64,000 bases of DNA from Pseudomonas umsongensis. GTDB lineage: Bacteria > Pseudomonadota > Gammaproteobacteria > Pseudomonadales > Pseudomonadaceae. Shown here piece by piece: positions 57,853 to 64,000 of this stretch (position 1 is the stretch's first letter; each line of letters begins with the position of its first letter). A program made the position numbers and the translations under genes. Location: assembly GCF_002236105.1 (NCBI RefSeq), contig NZ_NIWU01000001.1, forward strand, positions 992,001 to 1,056,000. The letters run 5' to 3'. The notes under the pieces were generated by a model. That model was not told the origin of the DNA. It saw only the letters and a program-made list of their open reading frames with translations, and ran no database searches.

Positions 57853-59387
57853 AACGACTCCCCGGCATCCAGTTTGGTGAGCAGTTTCTGGCCACGATCC
57901 CATAGCGCTTGCTGCTTTGATTCAGTCATGCGATCGAGGTTTTTGTAGACCATGCCCATGCGCTGATTGCCGCGCAAAAGGTCGGCGTGACGCATTAGAA
58001 AATGCCAGTAAAGCGAATTGAAAGGGCAGGCGTCGTCCGTCGTGCTTTCACTGACTTTGTACACGCAATTACGGCAGTAGTCGGACATGCGCTTTATGTA
58101 TTGGCCACTGGCGCAGTAAGGCTTGGAGCCCAGGTAACCACCATCGGCGTGCATGACCATACCCAGTGTGTTGGGTAGTTCGACCCAGTCGAATGCGTCC
58201 ATGTAGATCGCCAGGTACCAGTCGCAAATCCGGGTTGGCGCGATGCCGGCCAGTAGTGCAAAGTTGCCGGTCACCATCAGCCGCTGGATATGGTGGGCAT
58301 AGGCATGTTTCAAACTTTGGTCGATCGCTTGGCCCATGCAATTCATCCTGGTGTCGCCCGTCCAATAGAACTCTGGAAGCGGTCTGCTGTTGCCAAACAG
58401 ATTGCCATAGGCGTAGTCGGGCATCTTCAGCCAATAGACGCCCCGAACGTATTCACGCCAGCCGATGAGTTGGCGGATAAAGCCTTCAGCTGCATTCAGC
58501 GGGATCCTGTGCGCCCAATAAGCAGCTTCCACGTCGTTACACAATTTACGCAGATCCAGCAGACCAATATTCAGCGCGGCGCTTATCCGTGCATGAAACA
58601 GGAAGGGCTCATCACTGGCCATCGCATCTTGGTAGTCGCCGAAGGCTGCCAGCCCCCAGTCGAGGAAGTAGTCCCACAAGGCTTGGGCATCGTCGTGGGT
58701 CACCGGGTAGTCAAAGTTGTCGAGGGCGCCATAGTGGCCGGAGAAGTTTTTTGCGACCAGTTCCAGCACGTGCTGTGTCATCGCATCGGCCGAAAAGCGC
58801 ATGGGCGAGGGGGCTCTTAAGCCTTTGGGAAGTGCCTTTCGGTTTTCGGCATCAAAGTTCCAGGCGCCGCCGACCGGGCTGCCGTCACCATTGAGTAACA
58901 AGCCGCTCTTGCGCCGCATCTCACGATAAAAGAACTCCATGCGCAGTTGTTTTTTATCCTTGGCCCATGACGAAAACTCGGCGCGGGTGCAGAGAAAACG
59001 GCTATCGCTATGCCAATGGATCGCTAAGCCACAGTCCTTGAGCGACTGCTCCAGGCGCCAATCTCCACACTCGGTCAGGTGCAGTTCCACTGGGTGCAGC
59101 AGCGACTGCCAACGTCGTAACTCTCCTGGCACCGATCCGCTGTTGTGCGGATCGTCAAGGGTGACGTATTGCACTCGCAGGCCGAGCTGCTTCAATGCTT
59201 CGGCAAAATGGCGCATCGCACTGAAGATCAGCGCGATTTTTTGCGGATGATGAGGTACATGGCTAGCTTCCTCCATCACCTCAACCAGCAGAATCGTATC
59301 CTGCTCGGCATCCAGCCCCTTTAATGATGGCAGGTCGAAGGACAACTGGTCACCCAAGACCAAACATAGTCGGTGAGTCTTGTTCAT
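57849..59387 (-). CDS. phrB: Iron-sulfur (6-4) photolyase / bacterial cryptochrome (PhrB/CryPro type)
   Basis: Protein of 512 residues. The four Cys that hold the [4Fe-4S] cluster are Cys350, Cys438, Cys441 and Cys454, the same positions as in Agrobacterium PhrB. The start [10 protein letters not shown] is typical. FAD-domain marks include [11 protein letters not shown] and [11 protein letters not shown]. It should repair (6-4) photoproducts in light and uses a lumazine antenna in known members. Followed directly by DUF2256; upstream genes on the same strand are DUF6482, SDR, folE and a DCC protein. Confidence 0.93.
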   Translation of the reverse strand: MNKTHRLCLVLGDQLSFDLPSLKGLDAEQDTILLVEVMEEASHVPHHPQKIALIFSAMRHFAEALKQLGLRVQYVTLDDPHNSGSVPGELRRWQSLLHPVELHLTECGDWRLEQSLKDCGLAIHWHSDSRFLCTRAEFSSWAKDKKQLRMEFFYREMRRKSGLLLNGDGSPVGGAWNFDAENRKALPKGLRAPSPMRFSADAMTQHVLELVAKNFSGHYGALDNFDYPVTHDDAQALWDYFLDWGLAAFGDYQDAMASDEPFLFHARISAALNIGLLDLRKLCNDVEAAYWAHRIPLNAAEGFIRQLIGWREYVRGVYWLKMPDYAYGNLFGNSRPLPEFYWTGDTRMNCMGQAIDQSLKHAYAHHIQRLMVTGNFALLAGIAPTRICDWYLAIYMDAFDWVELPNTLGMVMHADGGYLGSKPYCASGQYIKRMSDYCRNCVYKVSESTTDDACPFNSLYWHFLMRHADLLRGNQRMGMVYKNLDRMTESKQQALWDRGQKLLTKLDAGESF

Positions 59388-59412
59388 TCGACAGGTTCCA
59401 AAGGAAAGAGAA

Positions 59413-59721
59413 TCACCAGGGTGCAGTCAGCGAAAAAGAAATGCGTAACGACTCGATGGGCCCTTCCCGTGAGCCGCACATCTCGTCATGGACACACTGC
59501 TGCACAAGCACGCAGGGGAATGGTGGGACAAACTGCAACAACTCACGCAGATGATTAATGGAGTGAAGGTGAATAGGCTTTGCTTCATCGTTCAGCAGCG
59601 TGAACTGGCCGTGATCCAGTCTGACTCGCGCCAGATAAAAACCGCCTTCCAGAGACAGCAGCTCCAGCTCTCGTACTTCTCCCTTCGCGGCCCGTTCGGT
59701 CAACGCTTGCAGATTCAACAT
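59413..59721 (-). CDS. DUF6482 family protein
   Basis: Protein of 102 residues starting M-L-N-L-Q-A-L. Core L-E-L-L-S-L-E-G-G-F-Y-L-A-R-V, and the C-V-H-D-E-M-C-G end motif, match a small family common in Pseudomonas. Function unknown. It sits between the SDR and photolyase genes with short gaps (11 and 25 bases), so it is part of that operon. Confidence 0.75.
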   Translation of the reverse strand: MLNLQALTERAAKGEVRELELLSLEGGFYLARVRLDHGQFTLLNDEAKPIHLHSINHLRELLQFVPPFPCVLVQQCVHDEMCGSREGPIESLRISFSLTAPW

Positions 59722-59732
59722 TCACTCCCTGC

Positions 59733-60443
59733 CTACCAAGGTAGGCGTTCTCCGGTATATGCAAAGAAATTGCCGCTATCGGCAGGCGCCAAACGATCAA
59801 TCAGTGATAACAACTCCTCGGCAGCAATACTTGCCGGCCTGGCTGCCGAGGCACTACGAAAGGGTTGTGAAAGGCCCGAAACAACGGTGCCAGGATGAAG
59901 GCTCAATAAGCGGGTATGAGGGCGTGTCCGTGCGAGTTCGATCGCAGCCGTTTTAATCAACATGTTCAATGCTGCCTTGGAGGCGCGATAGGCGTACCAG
60001 CCCCCCAAACGGTTATCGCCGATGCTGCCCACCTTGGCGGAGAGCACCGCCATCACGCCGTGGGGGTCAAGCAAGGGCAGGAAGTGACGCAAAACAAGTG
60101 CAGGCCCGAGTGTGTTGACTTGGAATATCGCCTGGAGCGCATCCGATTCAATAGATGTGTAACTTTTTTCAGGCTTGATGTCTTCGCGATGAAGCAGACC
60201 GGCAGCATGCAAAATCAACTGGTAAGGAGCTTCTTCAGCTAATTCGACGGCCGCGCTGGCGATACTGTCGGGCTTTTCCAGATCCAATCCTGGAGCACTG
60301 TTGCGCCCCAGTTCACGAACAACCGAACATTTTGGATCTTCGTTGAGCAACTCACAAAACGCGGTGCCAAGCGCTCCACTGGCGCCTATCACCAAAGCAC
60401 GGTAGCCCTCGCCAAGGGAGTTCATACGGAAGGAACTGTTCAT
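59733..60443 (-). CDS. Short-chain dehydrogenase/reductase (C-factor-like)
   Basis: Protein of 236 residues. NAD(P) motif G-A-S-G-A-L-G near residue 20; catalytic Y-x-x-x-K in Y-R-A-S-K; L-H-P-G-T-V near the C-terminus. It resembles the CsgA/C-factor group often found next to photolyase genes in Pseudomonas. ATG 60443 has AGAGGC upstream. Substrate unknown; a pterin reduction role beside folE is conceivable but not shown. Confidence 0.85.
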   Translation of the reverse strand: MNSSFRMNSLGEGYRALVIGASGALGTAFCELLNEDPKCSVVRELGRNSAPGLDLEKPDSIASAAVELAEEAPYQLILHAAGLLHREDIKPEKSYTSIESDALQAIFQVNTLGPALVLRHFLPLLDPHGVMAVLSAKVGSIGDNRLGGWYAYRASKAALNMLIKTAAIELARTRPHTRLLSLHPGTVVSGLSQPFRSASAARPASIAAEELLSLIDRLAPADSGNFFAYTGERLPW

Positions 60444-60478
60444 TTAGCCTCTGCGCAGAAAGACATGTTTTTTCGGCG

Positions 60479-61039
60479 CTAACCGATTCGTCCTATCAAC
60501 TGAAGGAATTCGTGACGCGTAGCGGACGAATCGCGAAAGGCGCCCAGCATCACCGATGTGGTCATCACCGAGTTTTGCTTCTCCACGCCTCGCATCATCA
60601 TGCACATGTGCTTTGCCTCAATAACCACAGCCACACCGGCTGCATCGGTCATGTGCTGAAGGGCGTCGGCAATTTGTTTGGTGAGGTTTTCCTGAATCTG
60701 TAAGCGTCGGGCAAACATATCCACCACTCGTGCGACCTTGGACAGGCCCAATACCCTGCCTGTCGGGATGTACGCGACATGAGCTTTGCCGATGAAGGGC
60801 AACATGTGGTGCTCGCACAATGAATACAGTTCGATGTCGCGCACGATGACCATTTCGTCGTTCAGCGATTCGAACAGTGCGCCGTTGATAACTTCCTCAA
60901 GATTCATCGTGTAGCCGTTGCAAAGGTACTGCATCGCTTTGGCTGCGCGCTTGGGCGTATCCAGCAGTCCCTCACGGTCAGGGTTCTCGCCTATGGCGAC
61001 GAGAATTTCACGGTAATGCTCGGCTATTGATGGGTTCAT
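60479..61039 (-). CDS. folE: GTP cyclohydrolase I
   Basis: Protein of 186 residues. Zinc and active-site motifs are intact: [10 protein letters not shown], then [14 protein letters not shown]. It makes dihydroneopterin triphosphate from GTP, first step to folates and pterins. Here it is in a photolyase operon, not a folate operon, so it may be an extra copy that raises pterin supply in light. Confidence 0.95.
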   Translation of the reverse strand: MNPSIAEHYREILVAIGENPDREGLLDTPKRAAKAMQYLCNGYTMNLEEVINGALFESLNDEMVIVRDIELYSLCEHHMLPFIGKAHVAYIPTGRVLGLSKVARVVDMFARRLQIQENLTKQIADALQHMTDAAGVAVVIEAKHMCMMMRGVEKQNSVMTTSVMLGAFRDSSATRHEFLQLIGRIG

Positions 61040-61144
61040 TTAGACTCCTCGCAGCCATGCTGCGCTTCATCAGACGGCAATCCTTGGTGGTAGGGCCGTT
61101 TCTACTGCGCACGATATGAGGCAGATAACACGAGTTGCGCGAGA

Positions 61145-61573
61145 TCACCTGTGGCTCAGGCTCTTCGTCGCGCACCGGTTACCGATACATCGACGGCGGC
61201 CATCGGGGTGAGGTAACCACGCTAAATGGGGACGAAGACGACAAAACAGCCGATAACAGAGTGCAAGCAGCGGTCTGAGTGCACGCCAGCTAAGCGGTTG
61301 GGCCCAAAATCCCAGGCCAGCGGCACGCCAGCTCCATAGGGTGGCATCCAGACCGCTAACCCAGCGGCCGTCGGCGAAACAGGCATGAAGCGTCGCCTGC
61401 ATGTGCTCCAACGTGAAACCAAGTGCTTTGGCGTCAAACTCAGCACTGTTTATGTCAACAAAAAGCAGTCGGCTCTCTGCGGCGTGTCGGCGCAGAACCT
61501 TAATTTCTCGCGCACACAACGGGCAATCGCCGTCAAAGTACAGCGTCAGTGGCCAACACCTTTTATTATACAT
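61145..61573 (-). CDS. DCC family thiol-disulfide oxidoreductase-like protein (DUF393)
   Basis: Protein of 142 residues with the signature Y-F-D-G-D-C-P-L-C at residues ~12-20. The C-x-x-C is redox-type, and the C-terminal half contains the W-R-x-L-R-P-L-L-A-L pattern. It is the first gene of the photolyase operon. ATG 61573 lies only a few bases after the predicted promoter, so the leader is very short. Confidence 0.85.
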   Translation of the reverse strand: MYNKRCWPLTLYFDGDCPLCAREIKVLRRHAAESRLLFVDINSAEFDAKALGFTLEHMQATLHACFADGRWVSGLDATLWSWRAAGLGFWAQPLSWRALRPLLALCYRLFCRLRPHLAWLPHPDGRRRCIGNRCATKSLSHR

Positions 61574-61584
61574 TGATCATATCT

Positions 61585-61603
61585 CTGTATAGGTTTTGTA
61601 CAA
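61585..61603 (-). promoter_or_regulatory. Promoter with TTGTACA-TATACA element before the photolyase operon
   Basis: On the - strand TTGTACAAAACCTATACAG lies directly before the operon. TATACA can be the -10, with TTGAGC 17 bases upstream as the -35, which puts TTGTACA inside the spacer. Such spacer elements are the usual target of MerR-type regulators, and LitR-type light regulators of this class control photolyase operons in other Pseudomonas. No such regulator is in this window. Confidence 0.5.
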
Positions 61604-61729
61604 GATAAGCTCAAAAAAACGACCTGACAATCACGGGCATTCCTTTGCCGTTAAATGAACCAATCACGGCAGGCAGGCTTCACCCGCGGCACACCGACTG
61701 CAGTCACCGTAGCAGCAAACATCACGAGA

Positions 61730-61849
61730 CTATCTTTGACGTATTTCAGGAAGCGTCACAGGCTGCCCCCGGAAATGCGACACACCACGCCCCAGTACGG
61801 CGAAGATCAAGAGGGCGACACAGACATAGAACATCAGCTTGCCGGGCAC
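61730..61849 (-). CDS. Possible small membrane protein or fragment
   Basis: 39 residues from a GTG: M-P-G-K-L-M-F-Y-V-C-V-A-L-L-I-F-A-V-L, then G-R-G-V-S-H-F-R-G-Q and a TAG. It is one clear membrane helix with a basic tail. The upstream part lies in another frame (M-K-P-S-P-R-M-L-V-K), so it may be a frameshifted remnant. No function can be proposed. Confidence 0.3.
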   Translation of the reverse strand: MPGKLMFYVCVALLIFAVLGRGVSHFRGQPVTLPEIRQR

Positions 61850-62236
61850 CGACCAGGCTGGTTTTAACCAGCATACGAGGGGAGGGTTTCATCACCCCCT
61901 GACAGACGGCACTACATCGCGCATCGCTGCATAGCGGGCTGAGGTGACTGGCTCCGACGGCGTGGAGTATCGGGTCGGCCATCAGTGTGCTCTATAAAAT
62001 CGCGAGGACTTTCGCTGACGATATGTTACCCCGCGGGAGGTGGGAGGGCAGGGCGTGAGTGCGCCGTAGCGGAATGCGGTTTTCTGTAGTCGCATTTTCT
62101 TGATCTGGCGCAAAGTATCTACCTTCCTTGGGCGTATCTTTTTTATGTTTCTAACAACATTTTTTAGAAATGCTGGAAATTGGCGCTCATCCTTTACGTT
62201 TGTCAGTGTGTTTTTTCATACTTTCAAGGGAGTCCC
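61850..62236. other. Intergenic, no gene seen
   Basis: Upstream region of the binding-protein gene. The last 150 bases are AT-rich, with several T-rich stretches, and probably hold its promoter. Confidence 0.45.
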
Positions 62237-63130
62237 ATGAAAACCTCATATTTCGTAGCAGCGGTAATTCTCGCTGCTGGCTTGTCTGCCATCACCCCTC
62301 ACGCCAACTCGCAGACACTCGAAAAAGTTGCCGACAGTAACAAAATCACCGTGTCTTACCGCGAGGCATCGGTACCTTTCAGCTACTTGATTAGCCCCAC
62401 CAAAGCCGTGGGTTTCTCAGTCGATTTAACCGATGCCATCGTTGATGATGTGCGCAGGAAGCTCAAGAAGCCGAACTTGGAAGTGGCTTACATTCCTGTG
62501 TCTTCGCAGACCCGCATTCCGTTGCTGGTCAACGGCACATACGATCTGGAGTGCGGATCCACCACCAACAACGCTGCGCGTGGCAAGGACGTAGCTTTTG
62601 CAATTAGCCATTTCTACACCGGTACGCGCCTACTGACTAAGAAGAACTCCGGCATAAAGAACTATACCGATCTCGCAAAGAAGACTGTCGCCAGCACCGC
62701 CGGTAGCACCAACGAGAAGGTCATCCGCCAATACAGTACCGACCACAATCTAGACATACAGATCGTCCTGGGCAAAGACTACGACGACTCCTTGGCACTG
62801 GTTGAAAATGATCGTGCCGTGGCGTTTGCTATGGACGATGTACTGCTGTTTGGCCTCATGGCGAACTCTAAAAATCCCGACGCGCTCGAAGTAGTGGGTG
62901 ATGCGCTGCAAGTTGAACCCTATGGCTGCATGCTTCGCAAAGATGATCCTGAGTTCAAGGAATTGGTCGATGACACCATAACCCGTCTCATGACGTCAGG
63001 CGAATTCGAAAGGCTATACACCAAGTGGTTTCAATCACCGATACCTCCGAAAGGAATGAACCTGAACATGCCAATGAGCGAACAGCTCAAAGCCAATCTC
63101 AAGGCCCGCAGTGACAAACCAGCGCTGTAA
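62237..63130 (+). CDS. Glutamate/aspartate-type ABC transporter substrate-binding protein (GltI-like)
   Basis: Protein of 297 residues from ATG 62237 behind CAAGGGAG, with a signal peptide ending A-N-S. SBP family 3 marks: Y-R-E-A-S-V-P-F-S-Y, V-G-F-S-V-D-L-T-D-A-I, D-L-E-C-G-S-T-T-N, and F-A-M-D-D-V-L-L. The E-C-G-S-T-T-N block is typical of GltI. No permease or ATPase gene follows, so it must use components encoded elsewhere. A hairpin lies 75 bases downstream. Confidence 0.9.
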   Translation: MKTSYFVAAVILAAGLSAITPHANSQTLEKVADSNKITVSYREASVPFSYLISPTKAVGFSVDLTDAIVDDVRRKLKKPNLEVAYIPVSSQTRIPLLVNGTYDLECGSTTNNAARGKDVAFAISHFYTGTRLLTKKNSGIKNYTDLAKKTVASTAGSTNEKVIRQYSTDHNLDIQIVLGKDYDDSLALVENDRAVAFAMDDVLLFGLMANSKNPDALEVVGDALQVEPYGCMLRKDDPEFKELVDDTITRLMTSGEFERLYTKWFQSPIPPKGMNLNMPMSEQLKANLKARSDKPAL

Positions 63131-63205
63131 AGCTACCGGGTGAAAACGACCGATTCTGCTGAAAGCCGGTTATGAACAATTACCTGATCATTGACCGGTG
63201 AAAAC

Positions 63206-63231
63206 GGTGGTTGCCTCGCTGCGCAACCACC
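63206..63231 (+). terminator. Hairpin after the binding-protein gene
   Basis: Perfect 9-bp stem GGTGGTTGC / GCAACCACC with loop CTCGCTGC, followed by TTCCGTTC. Confidence 0.55.
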
Positions 63232-63324
63232 TTCCGTTCGGCGTTTGCGTCAACCGGCCATGCTAACGCTGCCTAAGCTCTGATTTACCGGAAATTATTC
63301 CGGAAAATACAAGGAAGGTGTGGC

Positions 63325-63537
63325 ATGACGTTATTGAAGTGCTGCACGTCCATTTTGTTGCTTACCCTGGCAGGTTGCTCGACCAGCAGCTCTTATAAAC
63401 CGCCACCAGTGCCTTCATCCGCAGTGACGCTCAATGATGAGCAAATCCACGGCACTGAGGGGCCTGAGCAGCTGAATGTTGGTGAGAACTTCTCAGCGAG
63501 TAACGGTGACACTCTGTACCTGGCATCCAGCCATTAA
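63325..63537 (+). CDS. Small lipoprotein
   Basis: 70 residues with a lipoprotein signal peptide and lipobox L-A-G-C at Cys18. ATG 63325 has AAGGAAGG upstream. The mature part is Ser/Pro-rich, then polar, with no known domain. It is likely anchored to the outer membrane (residues after Cys are S-T). Function unknown. Confidence 0.75.
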   Translation: MTLLKCCTSILLLTLAGCSTSSSYKPPPVPSSAVTLNDEQIHGTEGPEQLNVGENFSASNGDTLYLASSH

Positions 63538-63652
63538 AAAAAGCACCCCTTACTCCCAGATATCATGATTTTTCACAAGCACGAGCCTTCCATATAGTCC
63601 TCCCAAGCCCACCAGGAACACGGTTGTGTTTCCCTTGATGCGAGACAACTTT

Positions 63653-64000
63653 ATGGAAAACAAAAAACGCACCGTCCAAGCTTCAGAGGTTGGGATGGGA
63701 ACTCGAGCCGTATGGGGAGGAGAGCAGGTTCAACATCCCTATAATGCGACCCAGGCACCCATAGTGGTCAGTGCCGCCTACGGCTATGACGATATCGACA
63801 AGTGGTATGACGTGGCATTGGGAAAGGAGCCCGGCTTCATTTACAGCAGGATGAGCAATCCCACGGTCTCTGTCCTGGAAGATAAACTCTGTGAACTCGA
63901 AAGCGCAGAGTCTGCCGTAGCTTTCAGCACCGGAATGGCCGCAATCAGCGGTGTACTACACACCTTCCTATCCTATGGGCAGCGTGTGATATCTACACGT
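63653..64000 (+). CDS. Cystathionine gamma-synthase-family PLP enzyme, N-terminal part (cut by window edge)
   Basis: 116 codons open to the end of the window. ATG 63653; an ATG at 63638 is in frame, neither with a strong ribosome site. The blocks T-R-A-V-W-G-G-E, Y-N-A-T-Q-A-P-I-V, F-I-Y-S-R-M-S-N-P-T and A-V-A-F-S-T-G-M-A-A-I-S-G are those of the Cys/Met metabolism PLP family (MetB, MetC, MGL and relatives). The PLP lysine lies beyond the window. Which reaction it does cannot be told from this part. Confidence 0.85.
   Translation, partial: MENKKRTVQASEVGMGTRAVWGGEQVQHPYNATQAPIVVSAAYGYDDIDKWYDVALGKEPGFIYSRMSNPTVSVLEDKLCELESAESAVAFSTGMAAISGVLHTFLSYGQRVISTR

Noticed and set aside
59488..59898. 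A 136-codon + strand frame opposite the DUF6482 and SDR genes
   Set aside because: Both - strand genes are recognisable and well spaced in an operon; the + frame has no motif.

Overview
The window looks like chromosomal DNA of a fluorescent-group Pseudomonas. Supporting signs are GC-rich coding sequence, REP-type palindromes of the GTGGGAGCGGGC type, long dispersed intergenic repeats typical of that group, a PcaIJ pair, OprD-family porins, a BdlA-like chemoreceptor and a PsmE/AlgE-type alginate epimerase. No rRNA, tRNA, CRISPR array, prophage or intact insertion sequence was found. Every call was made by reading the sequence; no database search was run.

Layout. 1-6.7 kb: tail of an amine oxidase, an AraC regulator, then arylsulfatase, cytochrome c, DUF1302 and DUF1329 genes on the + strand. 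6.7-8.2 kb: gene-free repeat region (103-bp tandem units, a long inverted repeat, REP pairs). 8.3-18.6 kb: a type I secretion operon (ATPase, adaptor, outer-membrane channel) convergent with its evident cargo, an 1871-residue RTX protein joining a mannuronan C5-epimerase module to an SGNH esterase module. 18.8-27.2 kb: endonuclease I; a flavin monooxygenase with a sigma-54 promoter and a divergent sigma-54 activator; a small chemoreceptor-like protein; 3-oxoadipate CoA-transferase. 27-33 kb: small membrane and lysine-rich proteins, a short threonine dehydratase-like enzyme, an amidohydrolase and a LysR regulator.

33.5-44 kb is a tricarboxylate island. On the + strand lie a PrpF-family isomerase, a DctA-type carrier, a CitMHS carrier and an OprD porin. 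On the - strand lie tcuR, tcuA, tcuB and tcuC. Together they could take up citrate, aconitate or tricarballylate and feed it to the TCA cycle. tcuR carries an in-frame TAA. Next to it (44.1-44.9 kb) is a scar of gene remnants: an IS66-like transposase tail, an OprD N-terminus and a TetR gene apparently frameshifted by a CCTG repeat.

45-54 kb is signalling: an EAL protein beside BdlA; a periplasmic HbpS-like protein and HIU hydrolase divergent from an HprRS-type two-component system, with an HprR/CusR-type box between them; a diguanylate cyclase; and a TerC membrane protein. 54-57 kb: TetR plus DMT exporter, a frameshifted small gene and a hemerythrin. 57.7-61.6 kb: a light/DNA-repair cluster (DCC protein, FolE, SDR, DUF6482 protein, FeS-type photolyase, DUF2256 protein) behind a TTGTACA/TATACA element. 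The window ends with a lone glutamate/aspartate-type binding protein, a small lipoprotein and the start of a cystathionine gamma-synthase-family gene.
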